DNA from: Achatina immaculata
Taxonomy: Eukaryota > Mollusca > Gastropoda > Stylommatophora > Achatinidae
Length of the DNA: 64,000 nucleotides
Direction: 5' to 3'
NCBI GenBank assembly: GCA_009760885.1
Contig: CM019721.1
Location: 24,095,974-24,159,973 of the forward strand
Shown: positions 36,196 through 47,959 of the stretch, piece by piece
How positions within the stretch are numbered: the first letter of the stretch is position 1
How the letters are laid out: the number at the start of each line of letters is the position of its first letter
The notes under the pieces: generated by a model
What the model was told of the DNA's origin: nothing
Database searches by the model: none
Seen by the model: the letters and a program-made list of their open reading frames with translations, nothing else
Position numbers and translations under genes: made by a program

Positions 36196-36470
36196 CAGTC
36201 TTCTCGTACGTTCTTTGTTGATCATCTTCGCTGTCCAGGGAATTTGAAATATTCTTCGGAGAAACCACATTTCCTTGCTCGCAATGGGCTCTAGACACCT
36301 GCCTAATGTCACTGATTCACTTCCATATAACAAGACAGGTTCAATATAGCATCTTATGACCTGTTTTCTAACATTCATTGATAAGGATGTGTTAGATAAT
36401 ATGTTTCTCATTCTCTGAAGTGCAGTCTTTGCTTGGCCTATTCTGTTCCCCAGGGTGTTACTCCCCAAAA
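35880..36470 (-). mobile_element. RTE-like LINE family B relic (in duplication copy 2)
   Basis: Same content as the relic in copy 1, duplicated with its surroundings and not independently inserted. This is shown by the shared breakpoint and shared flanking sequence. Confidence 0.8.
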
Positions 36471-36993
36471 TTTGGTAACCACTGATATAGATGGAAAAAA
36501 TAAGAAATGGTAAACAGCAACTTATTCATTCTTCTACTGATAGAAAGAAAACGTCATTAAAACGATGAAACTGTTGATCAGAGAGCTATCTGTGAGGTCA
36601 GTGTGAGATCCGGCTAGCGTCTTGATGTTAATGAACGACGCTGTATACCGCGCGACTTCTCAACAAGGGATATAACCGATTTAAAACTACAAAGATTGAG
36701 TTGAGTCCCTTGCATCATTGGTCCGGTATAGATGAAGCTTCCAGAACATGAAACAAAGAAGGCTCATTGTTGTAGATGTCTACATCCCTCTTTTCCCCAG
36801 ATACTTATTCCAGACTCTCTTAGATTGTACTCCACACTGTCTGTCCATTACCTGTTTGTTCTTCAGTAATACTGAAGGTGTAGATCGGAGTTTGAATGTC
36901 ATTTTAAATTTTCTCATTATGTTTGTGCATGTGCGTGTATGTGTGAGTAAGTAAAGTTTTACGCTGAATGTGTGAAAGATGTACCAAATTCTT
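35880..36993. repeat. 1.1-kb tandem duplication, copy 2
   Basis: Copy 2 is 1114 bp, about 12 bp longer than copy 1 mainly because its (CT)n run is longer (about 36139-36193). It starts and ends at CATCATCATCA, so recombination between the trinucleotide runs is a plausible cause. Confidence 0.93.
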
Positions 36994-37002
36994 CATCATC
37001 AT

Positions 37003-37665
37003 CATGTGTCTTCTCTGGTATGAAGGTTGGCAGTAATGAATCTCCAATTTCCTCACTCCCTTGCTTTGATCGTGCCATGTCCTGCCAACTCTCGTACGTT
37101 ATCTTCCCATCTATCTATTTATTGCTATTTTTCCTTCTACTATGGTCTGCAGTATACTGTAATGTCTTTTTGATGTGGCCAAAATATTTTGTTTTCTTGA
37201 CTCTTATTTCTCTGACAAGTTCAAGATGTACTTGTAGTTATTCTAATACTTGTACATTGTTCTTTTTCCATGACACAAGACCTACTTTCCTGAAGAACCA
37301 CATTATTTGCTGCATTGATCTCTATCTACAACTTTATACTTTCTGCTGTGTACAGCAGTACAGAATAGTACAGCATTTTATAAATCTAAATTTAGTTTTT
37401 CAAGGACAGATTTCTTGATAACAGCACTGTCTTCATGGTGCTGAATGTGTGTCTTGCCATTCCTGTTCTTTTCTTTATCTTCATCTCACATCTCCCATCC
37501 TCGGTTAGTAATTCCCTAGATTAGCCGTAGTTTGTCACTTGTTTCAGTTTCTCTTTGCTGATGGTTATATCCGCCTGTGGCTTTTGGTCTATATAAATGC
37601 AGTACTGCCCCTGCACTTCAAACACTGGCTTTCCATCAGATATATACTGTAGGGTCATGGCTTTT
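37003..37665 (-). mobile_element. Degenerate RTE-like LINE relic
   Basis: The minus strand contains LLTEDGRCEMKIKKRTGMAR, the conserved block downstream of RT, followed by a VLLSRNLS-like block. Frames are heavily broken. It is distinct from the adjacent family B copies. Confidence 0.65.
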
Positions 37666-37712
37666 TTCCATGTGAGGCAAACTTAAACCACCAACCTGCA
37701 CACTCTACAGTG

Positions 37713-38625
37713 ACAGCTCTAGACAAGCAGCCACCCATCCCTCAACCTTAGATTATCTCAGCTCTAGACAAGTGGCCACCCATCCCTCAACCTTAGATTA
37801 TCTCAACTCTAGACAAGTGGCCACCCATCCCTCAACCTTAGATTATCTCAGCTCTAGACAAGCACCCACCCATCCCTCAACCTTAGATTATCTCAGCTCT
37901 AGACAAGCAGCCACCCATCCCTCAACCTTAGATTATCTCAGCTCTAGACAAGCACCCACCCATCCCTCAACCTTAGATTATCTCAGCTCTAGACAAGCAC
38001 CCACCCATCCCTCAACCTTAGATTATCTCAGCTCTAGACAAGCACCCACCCATCCCTCAACCTTAGATTATCTCAGCTCTAGACAAGCAGCCACCCATCC
38101 CTCAACCTTAGATTATCTCAGCTCTAGACAAGCACCCACCCATCCCTCAACCTTAGATTATCTAAACTCTAGACAAGCAGCCACCCATCCCTCAACCTTA
38201 GATTATCTCAGCTCTAGACAAGCACCCACCCATCCCTCAACCTTAGATTATCTAAACTCTAGACAAGCAGCCACTCATCCCTCACCCTTAGATTATCTCA
38301 GCTCTGGACAAGCAGCCACCCATCCTTCACCCTTAGATTATCTCAGCTCTGGACAAGCAGCCACCCATCCCTCAACCTTAGATTATCTCAGCTCTGGACA
38401 AGCAGCCACCCATCCCTCAACCTTAGATTATCTCAGCTCTAGACAAGCAGCCACCCATCCCTCACCCTTAGATTATCTCAGCTCTAGACAAGCAGCCACC
38501 CATCCCTCACCCTTAGATTATCTCAGCTCTAGACAAGCAGCCACCCATCCCTCACCCTTAGATTATCTCAGCTCTAGACAAGCAGCCACCCATCCCTCAC
38601 CCTTAGATTATCTCAGCTCTAGACA
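37713..38625. repeat. 45-bp minisatellite, left part, about 20 copies
   Basis: The unit is CTCAGCTCTAGACAAGCAGC, CACCCATCCCTCAACCTTAG, ATTAT. 45 bp equals 15 codons, giving an open ATHPSTLDYLSSRQA repeat on plus. The array is split by a LINE (38626-40579) and resumes at 40580. Confidence 0.95.
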
Positions 38626-40576
38626 TGGTTCCAGTAAAGAAAACACAAAAGAATGGATGGATCACAGCAGGTACACTAGAACTGATAAAACAATGTAGAG
38701 AAATGAAGACACAGTGGAGAGTGACAAACAACAACAAAGATAAATATAAAACTTTAACAAAAGAAGTACGAAGAAACATAAGAAAAGACAAAAAACAATA
38801 CATACAAGATTGTTGTGAAAGAATAGAAGAACATCAGAGGTGTGGAAGAGATAGTGAAATGTTTAAAGAAATGAAGACATTGACGAGAAATGTCACACCT
38901 AAGCTAAATGTAATTTGTGATGAGATGGGGAATACCCTGACAGAGACAGAGGAAATTCTGGAAAGATGGAAGGACTATTGCAAAAGAATGTATGAAACAA
39001 CCGACTGTGGAAGCAGAAATCAACAGTGTGAATTATTATTGCAGGAGAAAGAACCCGAGCCGACAATGGAAGAAGTTTTATGGGCAATAAAGAGTCTGAA
39101 AAATGGTAAATCACCAGGATGTGATGAGATAACCGCTGAATTTATTAAAGCAGGAGGAAAGGAATGTGCAACAATCTATCATGCACTATGTAAAAAGATA
39201 TGGCATTCAGGTATTTGGCCAAAAGAATGGAAAAGAACTGTATTCATTCCACTGCCAAAAAAGGGTAACCTGAAATTATGCACCAACTACAGAACTGTTG
39301 CCCTGATTAGTCATGCCAGTAAAATTCTGTTAAAAATCATAATGGGTAGACTTCGAAAGAAAATAGAAGAAGAAGTCAATATGGTCCAAGCTGGCTTCAG
39401 GCAAGGAAGAGGATCAAGAGATCATATATTCAATCTAAGATTAATAATAGAGAAATGCAGGGAGTTTAATGTGAATCTATATTTATCCTTTATAGACTAC
39501 TCAAAGGCATTTGATTGTGTACAACACCAGAAACTTTGGGAAATAATGGAAAAAATGGGATTTCCAACACATTGATACAATTAACATCACTGCTGTATTT
39601 AGACCAACAAGCAGCAGTAAGAATAAATGGTGAAACAACAAGTTGGTTTGACATAAAACAAGGGGTCCGTCAGGGGTGCATATTGTCACCCTACTTATTT
39701 AACTTGTATACTGAAAATATAATGAGGAATGTTAGAGAAGATGTAGACAAAGAATATTACGATGCCATAACAGTTGGAGGTTATGAAATACCAGAGATTA
39801 GATATGCTGATGACACAGTATTGCTGTCCACAACACAAGAAGGAATGGAAAAACTGATTATGTCAGTCCGCAAGAACAGCGAAGAGCAGAACCTCTATCT
39901 TAATGCAAAGAAAACTAAAGTGATGACAACTGATAAAACAAACAAGGCAACTGAAATATGTGTCAATGAGGAAAAACTGGAAGAAGTGGAGAGTTTTGAA
40001 TATCTTGGATCACTACTAACTAATAATGGAGATACAATGAGGGAAATTAAAAGGAGGACATCTATTGCTCTTCAGAAAGTAAAACAAATAAAGAATCTGT
40101 GGAGAGGAACAGACAGAACCACAAAAATAAGATTTTTAAGGGCATGCATCTTTCCCATCGCAACATATGCCTGTGAGACCTGGACACTTAACAAAACAGC
40201 TGAGAAGCACATAAATGCCTTTGAATGTAAATGCTATAGAAGAGTTCTCCAAATATCGTGGACACAAAAACGAACAAATATATCTATACTGCAAGAGCTT
40301 AATATTGATGAAGGCTGGCTAGTAAAGAGGATTAAAGAGAGAAAACTTAAATATTTTGGCCACATTAAACGTCATGATAATTTAGAGAAGACCATATTGG
40401 AGGGATACATAATGGGAAAAAGAAAGAGAGGAAGACCGAAACGAAGATGGCTGCAAGACATCGTTGATGATCTGGAAATGGATGCAGCAGCAGCAGGCCA
40501 TCTTGCTCACAACCGAGAGGCCTACAGGAGTGCTGTTTGGGAGGCAAAGTTCCGCACGGGACATGCAAAGGAATGA
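38626..40576 (+). pseudogene. RTE-like reverse transcriptase (two frames)
   Basis: The first frame (to 39575) holds the pre-RT region and RT blocks: KSPGCDEITAEFIK, PLPKKGNLKLCTNYRTVALI, QAGFRQGRGSRDHIF, LSFIDYSKAFDCVQ. A frameshift near 39570 moves to the second frame (to 40576), which holds GVRQGCILSPYLFNL, the catalytic YADD (39803-39814), YLNAKKTKVM and the C-terminal FGHIKRHDNLEKTILEG and GKRKRGRPKRRWLQDIVDDL blocks. No APE endonuclease is present because of 5' truncation. Its mobility is lost unless the protein is supplied by another copy. Confidence 0.88.
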
Positions 40577-40579
40577 ATG
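38626..40579 (+). mobile_element. RTE-like LINE family A, 5'-truncated, inserted in the 45-bp array
   Basis: A 1.95-kb insertion lacking the endonuclease part. It interrupts the 45-bp unit after CTCAGCTCTAGACA. The unit resumes with (A)GACAAGCAGCC, leaving a 4-5-bp duplication (AGACA) at 38621-38625 and 40580-40584. The 3' end is GGGACATGCAAAGGAATGAATG, a TGAA-type tail. It is much less decayed than the relative at 5050-6148. Confidence 0.93.
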
Positions 40580-40858
40580 AGACAAGCAGCCACCCATCCC
40601 TCAACCTTAGATTATCTCAGCTCTAGACAAGCAGCCACCCATCCCTCACCCTTAGATTATCTCAGCTCTGGACAAGCAGCCACTCATCCCTCACCCTTAG
40701 ATTATTTCAGCTCTAGACAAGCAGCCACCCATCCCTCACCCTTAGATTATCTCAGCTCTGGACAAGCAGCCACTCATCCCTCACCCTTAGATTATCTCAG
40801 CTCTAGACAAGCAGCCACTCATCTCTTAACCTCAGATTATCTCCCTTCAAAACATTGC
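40580..40858. repeat. 45-bp minisatellite, right part, about 6 copies
   Basis: This continues the array of 37713-38625 after the LINE, with CACCCTTAG-type units like the right end of the left part. That confirms one array was split. Confidence 0.94.
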
Positions 40859-41099
40859 TAGAAAGCCAGTAAATATGCTGTGCCTGATATTTTATATCAT
40901 TTCTGATTCCTCTGGACAACGATACTCCTGCTATGTCTCTTACATGCCCCCACGTACTTCTTGAGGTAAGTCTCATGTTGGATGAATGTTCAGGGTATCC
41001 AGGGGTCTCTGACTTTATTCAATGGTGGGTCCCTTGAAGGGGACCCAGTGTTAAGCTGTATCAGAGAGAGACCATAGATTTCAAGTTTTTTAATAGGAG

Positions 41100-41312
41100 T
41101 CTGAGGATCATAAGTTAAGGCATAACTTGTATGAGGATCTAACATAAGTTAAGTCATAACTTGTATGAGGATCTAACATAAGTTAAGTCATAACTTGTAT
41201 GAGGATCTAACATAAGTTAAGTCATAACTTGTATGAGGATCTAACATAAGTTAAGTCATAACTTATACTGTAGTTTGAGGATCTACCATAAGTTCAGTCA
41301 TAACTAGTATTA
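41100..41312. repeat. 34-bp minisatellite, about 6 copies
   Basis: The unit is GAGGATCTAACATAAGTTAA GTCATAACTTGTAT. It ends a few bases from the donor of the kinesin exon at 41319. Confidence 0.92.
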
Positions 41313-41318
41313 TCTTAC

Positions 41319-41429
41319 TTGATGAATCCTCTCTGTTTCCTGCAGCTTCTCTTCCCAAGTTTTTGACATCTCCTTCATCAGCTTCTCTGACTCTACCAGC
41401 CTCTCTGCCAGATCTGGTGCCTTCATGCT
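41319..41429 (-). CDS. KIF13-like kinesin-3, coiled-coil exon
   Basis: 111 bp, 37 residues from SMKAPDLAERLVESEKLMKE to EETERIHQ-type sequence (EKLQETERIHQ). It corresponds to the helical segment after the KIF13 motor (ESEKL, TWEEKL motif). Acceptor ATACCAG, donor CAAGTAAG, both phase 0. Joins 41983-42195 upstream and 34357-34491 downstream, the latter across a 6.8-kb intron carrying the LINE A insertion and the 1.1-kb duplication. Confidence 0.92.
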
Positions 41430-41454
41430 CTGGTATATGAGAGAAGTGTTTCAA

Positions 41455-41925
41455 TAGCTTGAGTCATAGAAATGTGTCAATAATAACCTGAGTCACAGAA
41501 ATGTGTCAATAAAAACTAAGTCACATAAATGTGTTAATAATAACTAAGTCATAGAAATGTGTCATTACCTGAGTCACAGAAATGTGTCAATAAAAACTAA
41601 GTCACATAAATGTGTCAAAAATTCAGTGGCTTAAATGTGTCAACAGCTGAGTCACAGAACTGTATCAATAACTGAGTCACTTAAATGGGTAAATTACTGA
41701 GTCATAGAAGTGTGTCACTGGAAAAGTCATAGAAATGGATCAATAAATGAATCACTGAAATATGTCAACAGACACTGAAATGTGTGACTAGTAGAATCAT
41801 AGAAATGGATCAATAAATGAACCACTGAAATATGTCAACAGACACTGAAATATGTCAACAGACACTGAAATGTGTCAACAGACACTGAAATATGTCAACA
41901 GTCAGACACTGAAATGTGTCAAACA
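41455..41925. repeat. Irregular 20-24-bp tandem repeat
   Basis: Units such as GAGTCACAGAAATGTGTCAA and CAGACACTGAAATATGTCAA fill most of the 553-bp intron between two kinesin exons. Confidence 0.85.
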
Positions 41926-41982
41926 TGCTGATAAAAGAACATGTTCTTGTGAGCACACTGTTCATGGATGTCCCAGCCTCAC

Positions 41983-42195
41983 CTGAGCCTCATCCAGCTG
42001 AGCCTTCAACATCTCAACCTCCTCCCGAAGCTCACGAATGATTCTAGCGTTGGGATCTTCATTGACCACAGCGTGGTTGATGATGCGCTTGGCACGATCA
42101 GCGTAGCGGAGGGTGGACAGCGTCTCCTCGTAGTTGTCCGCCGCGGGGCTGACTGTGGCAACCATGACAGTTTTACTATTCCCGCCGAGATTATC
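41983..42195 (-). CDS. KIF13-like kinesin-3, motor C-terminal/neck exon
   Basis: 213 bp, exactly 71 codons: [55 protein letters not shown]. This is the end of the kinesin motor core (LGGNSKT and TLRYADRAK motifs) plus the kinesin-3 neck. The [10 protein letters not shown] signature points to KIF13 rather than KIF1 or KIF16. Acceptor CTGCAG and donor CAGGTGAGG on minus, both phase 0. Confidence 0.95.
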
Positions 42196-43011
42196 CTGCA
42201 GATAATGATAATACAAGTTAGGATAAGAACAATATGCTGAAAGATAATGGAAAAAAAAAGAGAGAGAGAAACAAAGCAAGTATAAACTAGATCAAAACAA
42301 AACAGTATGTGGCACTAAGACAACTGTCCATAAGTTCAGACTCATCTGTGCACATAAATGCACTTCATCCACTCCGTGACACTTTTAGAAATCACAATTC
42401 ATCAGACTTTTTAACTAACAGAAAGTTATTCCTTATGTTTGCTATTACAATTAGTTTGTTTTCTTTTTATAGCCAATTTACTGTTAGTATACTGTGAAAA
42501 AAAAAAAAAGGGACAACTATGGCTCCAACTTTATCCTGCACAATAGCAACAGATAAGTGTTTTTAACTTTCTTGTGTTCTGTAAACCACAAAAAAAAACA
42601 AAAACAAACTCTTTTTTAACATTCTCCGTGTTCTGTAAACAAAAAAGATTTGTGTTCTTAACTTTCTTTGTGTTTTGCAAACAGAAGATTTGCATTTCTA
42701 CTTTCTTGTTTCCATAAATAAAAGATGTGGCTTTAGCTTCCCGTTTGTAGTAAGAAGAGAAAAAAAAAAAAAAACATGGCTTCAGCTATTTTGCACATCC
42801 TGTAAAATGACCTATGGACTTTGCTATTCAGTCATTTTTCTTTTGCACAACTTTATGCAGGACACTGCCTGGCGAAATTACACGTCTTTTCTAGAATTAA
42901 TATGCACCAAATAACTTTACATAGACACTGTGATGAACTTTCAACTACACACAACATTCACAGTAACAGACAAGGCATCAATCAATCAGGCTGACATGGG
43001 TGGACGCCTAC

Positions 43012-43126
43012 CTTCAGCAACCAGGTGAGAACAGAATCCCGATATGGCACAAACTTGTTCTTGTTTTTACCTCCCCCTGACTGGTCAGCCAGTGCTGAGA
43101 TGACCAGTCCCAAGGTGGTCAGAGAT
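43012..43126 (-). CDS. KIF13-like kinesin-3, motor exon (helix 4 to helix 6)
   Basis: 115 bp. The first base completes a Lys codon with AA from the previous exon (NIN-K). The exon then reads [20 protein letters not shown] and [16 protein letters not shown], the microtubule-binding helix 4 and YRDS(K/V)LT motif of kinesin motors. Acceptor CCCTCCAG, donor AAGGTAGG. A GGGK triplet-rich loop is slightly expanded. It joins in frame to 41983-42195 through an 816-bp intron. Confidence 0.95.
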
Positions 43127-43244
43127 CTGGAGGGAAGCAAAATGGCAATACTTGATATCATATCTTTGTGTCACAATAACCATGGGGGAAAAATTCTTAT
43201 TAAAATGTGCAAACAGTGACAAAACTGTCTGTGATTAGAAGGAC

Positions 43245-44165
43245 TGTGGATATCACAGGCAGTGTGGTTGTCACAGAGTGGTTGTCAGAGAGTGTGTGGT
43301 TATCAGAGTTTGTGCTATTATAGTCAGTGTGGTTATGAGAGAGAGAGTGGTTATCTAAGCCAGTGTGGTTATCATATATAATGTGGCTATAGTACCAAAG
43401 TGGTTATCAGAATCAGTGTGGTTATATAAGAGTGCGGTCATCAAAGCCACTGTGGTTATCACAGACATTGTGGTCCTCGGTGCCAAGGTGGTTATCATAG
43501 ACAATGTGGCCCTCAGTGCCAAGGTGGTTATCACAGACACTGTGGCCCTCAGTGCCAAGGTGGTTATCACAGACAGTGTGGCTCTCAGTGCCAAGGTGGT
43601 TATCATAGACATTGTGGTCCTCTGTGCCAAGGTGGTTATCACAGACAATATGGCCCTCAGTGCCAAGGTGGTTATCATAGAAAATGTGGCCCTCAGTGCC
43701 AAGGTGGTTATCAGAGACAATGTGGCCCTCAGTGCCAAGGTGGTTATCAGAGACAGCATGACTACAAGCGGCACTGTGGCTACCAACACCAGTGTGACCA
43801 TCCACCATGGTTATCAGGAACACTGTAGTCATTAGGAACAATGTGGTTATCAGAGACAGCACAGTTATCAGAAAGGTAGTTAACATGGACAGCATGGTTA
43901 TCAGAAAGTTTGGTTAACTGGTTATCATAAACAGTGTGGTTAGCAGGGACAACAAGGTTATCAGAAACAGTGTGGTTAACAGAGACAGCATGGTTATCAG
44001 AAACAGTGTGGTTAACAGAGACAGCATGGTTATCAGAAACAGTGTGGTTAACAGGGACAGCATGGTTATCAGAAACAGTGTGGTTAACAGAGACAGCATG
44101 GTTATCAGAAACAGTGTGGTTAACAGAGACAGCATGGTTATCAAGGACACTGTGGTTACCAGGGT
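43245..44165. repeat. 36-bp minisatellites (two related blocks)
   Basis: The first block (about 43450-43770) has unit GTGCCAAGGTGGTTATCACA GACACTGTGGCCCTCA. The second (about 43905-44165) has GGTTATCAGAAACAGTGTGG TTAACAGAGACAGCAT. Both look like dimers of an 18-bp GTGGTTATCAGAGACAGC ancestor. Multiples of three keep frames open on both strands. Confidence 0.92.
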
Positions 44166-44663
44166 CAGGTAAACCGAACCCTGGCCTAGGTGTTCCTCTT
44201 TTCTGTATGGCCAGTAACAGGCTAGCTCCATTACTCCGGCCTGATCACCAAAGTACGATTCACTGTGCTCACATGGTTGTGGAGCCTGTCAAGAAGTCAC
44301 AATCCCAAGTACACGTCAGGAACTCAACAGAGCCACTTTTTCATGTTTCAAAATTTGATATTACTGGGGGCGGCCACTCAATTTCCCTACCCACAAAGAC
44401 ATATAAACAAAGGATGCTTGACAAGGAAATGCAAGAGATTAGACCTACCTCATATGACTGATGCCCCCGTGTGGTACCCGGGATCTGCAAAGAATAGGAC
44501 CACTGTACCCTACCACGCATGATCGTAAAAGGCGACTAAGGAGGGTTCGGCATAGGGCCAGCAACCCTATCTGGTAAAAAACTATCAGACTGCTACAGAA
44601 ACAGAAGCAAGGGAAAAAGCAAATGCAGGTGGAAGGAGAAATGCGTATCAGGAAACTGAGCCC

Positions 44664-46283
44664 ATGAAGGTTGTGGATGAAAGCCAGCCACTGGAAGTCC
44701 CCAGCCCGACTGCAGACCTCCTGGAACCTAAACAAAAGATGCAAATAGGCAGCTGGAATGTAAGAACACTAAACCAGACTGGAAAACTAGCACAAACCAT
44801 CAAGGAAATGCACAGATACAAACTAGACATACTAGGAATACAAGAAGCAAGATGGACAGGACAAGGCAGAAGGAAATTAACAACACAGCACACAGAAGAT
44901 ACAATAATATGGTCAGGTAAAGAAGATCTTCATGAAGGAGGAGTAGCATTGATTATAACAAAAGAAGCATCAAGAGCATTGCTGAAATGGACCCCAATAA
45001 ATGAGAGATTATTATATGCACGGTTCAACTCAAGATTCACGAAGCTGTCTATTATAGTTTGTTATGCACCAACAGAAGCAGCTGAAGAGGAATTAAAAGA
45101 AGATTTTTACAACAGCCTCCAAGCCACAGTAGAAACAATACCCAAGCATGATATGCTACTCATCTTGGGCGACTTCAATGCAAAAGTAGGTGAAGGAAAT
45201 GAAGATAGAAGAAGAATCATGGGAAGAGAAGGAATCGGAGAAATAAATGAAAATGGAGAAAGACTGTGCAGTTTCTGTGAAGAAAACATGATGACCATCG
45301 GAGGGACAATTTTCCAACACAAAAACATCCATAAGGTGACTTGGAGGTCACCAGATAAAACCACAGAAAACCAAATCGATCACATACTAATAAACAACAA
45401 GTGGAAACGGTCACTACAAGATGTGCGAGCAAGGAAAGGAGCAGATATAGGAAGTGATCACAACCTTCTGGTAGCAAAAATAAAACTAAAATTAAGGAAA
45501 GCCAGAATCGGAGAACACAGAAAGATACATTTTGATACAAGAAAACTGATAGACCAGCAAACAAGAAATGAATTCTCAATAATACTTAAGAACCGCTTCA
45601 GTGTCCTACAAGACGAAGCAGAAATGTCCATATTAGAGTTCAATAAAACACTACAGGAAACAGCAAAAGAGGTGCTGGGATATCGGAAAAGGAGAAAAGA
45701 GGAATGGATAAGTGAGACCACATGGGAAAAGATAGAGCAAAGAAAAGAAATCAAGAAAAAATTACTGAACACCAAATCACAACGGCTTAAAGAACGAGTT
45801 TTAAGTAATTATGCACAAAAAGACAAAGAAGTGAAGGAATCATGCCGTCAAGATAAACGTCAGTATTATGACAACTTAGCAGAGACAGCAGAGAAAGCAG
45901 CATATACAAATGACATGAAAACCATATATAAAATCACAAAGCAGATGACAGGTAACTTCAATACAAGATGTGAAAGTGCAGTAAGAACACAAAATGGACA
46001 ACTGGTCAGTGGAGAAAGAGAAAAAATTGAAAGATGGAGGGAACACTTTAACACCCTACTAAACAGAACACAAGCAGCACAAGCAATAGATATACCTGAA
46101 GCAAAAGCGGAACTAAACATCAATACAGGACCAATAACAATAAATGAAGTAAAAGAGGCGATAAAGATGCTAAAATCAGACAGGGCACCAGGTGAAGATG
46201 AAGTGACTGCTGAGATGTTGAAAGCAGAAGAAACAGAAACACCAAAACAACTTTGCCGGATATTACAACAAATTTGGGATTAG
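44664..46283 (+). pseudogene. RTE LINE ORF, part 1: APE endonuclease and RT N-terminus
   Basis: 539 codons from ATG 44664. The APE-type endonuclease covers about residues 25-270: GSWNVRTLNQTGK, ILGIQEARWTG (catalytic Glu), YAPTEAAEE, LILGDFNAKVG (Asp-Phe-Asn), QIDHILINN and SDHNLL (Ser-Asp-His). A linker and RT block 0 follow (SDRAPGEDEVTAEMLKA). It ends early at a stop after LCRILQQIWD because of a one-base shift. Translation should continue in the next frame from about 46280. Confidence 0.93.
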
Positions 46284-46933
46284 AAAAAGCCCCAGAGGAG
46301 TGGAAAACTGGTCTTATAGTAAAACTACCAAAGAAGGGTGACCTCAGAGATTGCGGGAACTGGAGAGGCATTACCCTACTGCCACTCACTAGTAAAGTAT
46401 TTTGCAGAATAATCATCAACAGAATTGTACCAACACTTGAGGAAAAACTTCGGAAAGAGCAGGCAGGATTTAGGAAAGGAAGATCATGCATAGACCACAT
46501 ATTTGTACTTAGACAAATATTAGAACAGGCAAATGAGTGGCATAGCACAACATATGCATTATTCATAGATTTTGAGAAAGCCTTTGACAGTGTCAACAGA
46601 GATGCACTGTGGAAAATCCTAAGATGGCATGGCCTCCCCCATAAAATAGTTAATGTAATCAAAGCCCTATACGAGGGTTTTCAGTGCAAAGTTATCTGTG
46701 GAGAACATACCTCCAGCAGCTTTAGGGTACAAACAGGAGTGAAACAGGGATGTGTACTATCACCAACATTATTTATCTTGGCAGTAGACTGGTTAATGAA
46801 GGAGGCAACATCAGACAAACGCAGAGGATTACAATGGACCCTTAACACAGTGCTGGAGGACCTTGACTTTGCGGACGACATTTGTCTATTATCAAGCAGT
46901 CACAAAGATATGCAAGATAAAAAAACAAGTTAA
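46253..46933 (+). pseudogene. RTE LINE ORF, part 2: reverse transcriptase core
   Basis: Real homology starts at about 46283 (EKAPEEWKTGLIVKLPKKGD). RT blocks follow: NWRGITLLPL, QAGFRKGRSCIDHIF, LFIDFEKAFDSVNR, GVKQGCVLSPTLF and the catalytic FADD (46868-46879). A second frameshift near 46915-46940 ends it at KKTS. Upstream residues in this frame (MPDITTNLG) are out-of-frame read-through. Confidence 0.93.
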
Positions 46934-46986
46934 CCCAGAATGCAAACAACATAGGACTAAAGATCAACGTAGGAAAGACAAAGTTA

Positions 46987-47640
46987 ATGAAGCAAAATGT
47001 GAACAACAGAAATGTACTCAGAGTAGATAACAAGTTAGTGGAGGAGGTCAACGAATTTGTATACCTTGGCAGCAGAGTAGTAGAAAATGGAGACAGCACA
47101 GAGGACATCAACAGCAGACTTACTAGAGCAAACCAGGCTTTTGCAATGCTACAGAATATATGGAAATCAAATAAACTAAGCATAAATATGAAAATCAGGA
47201 TATTTAAGAGTAATGTTCTAAGTGTACTACTCTATGGAAGTGAATGCTGGAAAATCACGAAAACCATAGAAAACAAGTTGAATTCTTTCCAGACTAAATG
47301 TTTACGTAGAATTAAAAAAATATTTTGGCCAAACACCATAAGAAATAACATCTTATTGGCAGAAATGCAGATGAAACCACTGACAACAATTATTGAGGAA
47401 AGACGCTGGCGATGGTTGGGACATGTGCTCCGAATGACTGACAACTCACTACCAAAAATAGCACTAAGATGGACACCACAGGGGAGCAGAAGTAAGGGTA
47501 GACCAAAAGAGACATGGAGAAGAACAACAGAAAGGATGTTGAGCAATAGAGGGCTCACCTGGGCAAGAGCAGAAAAAAAGGCAAAAGACAGGCATTTGTG
47601 GAAAACCCTTGCGGAAGCCCCATGTGCCCTGGGCACTTAA
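46987..47640 (+). pseudogene. RTE LINE ORF, part 3: C-terminal region
   Basis: 217 codons: FVYLGSRVVENGDSTEDINS, RIFKSNVLSVLLYGSECWKI, RRWRWLGHVLRM, GRPKETWRRTTERM, ending in the natural stop TAA at 47638. Only two frameshifts separate the three parts, so the element is young but not coding-competent as it stands. Confidence 0.93.
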
Positions 47641-47959
47641 GGTTCAGAGAGAGAGATATGACTGATGACTATGAGAAATACAGACATAATATAATACAAG
47701 AATGAAAAGATCATCATAAGCAGGAATAAACAAACCTTACAGAAGTAAACAAGGAAGTACACAACCTTCTGGGGACACTCTTGCATGCACAAGAATTTTC
47801 CCAGAATCATCAGTCACATGTCTATATATTTAGCAGATATATCAACATGACTGACAAATACAAGGAAACAGAAAGTGCCTGGACTCCTCTCTGTTAGAGA
47901 CACCAAACAGCAGAATAAAAAAAAAATATAATATCCCAGATAACAGAAAAAAAGCACAA

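Larger units (their letters stand above)
44464..47655 (+). mobile_element. Full-length RTE LINE (family C), 3192 bp, with 12-bp target-site duplication
   Basis: ATATGACTGATG occurs immediately before (44452-44463) and after (47656-47667). The element begins CCCCCGTGTGGTACCCGGGA, contains a CGCATGATCGTAAAAGGCGA block typical of RTE leaders, encodes endonuclease plus reverse transcriptase, and ends TTAAGGTTC then (GA)n. Length, single ORF plan and simple-repeat tail fit the RTE clade. It lies in a kinesin intron, antisense to the gene. Confidence 0.95.

Noticed and set aside
37772..38698. 308-codon ATHPSTLDYLSSRQA repeat protein
   Set aside because: 45-bp minisatellite that runs out of frame into a LINE insertion.
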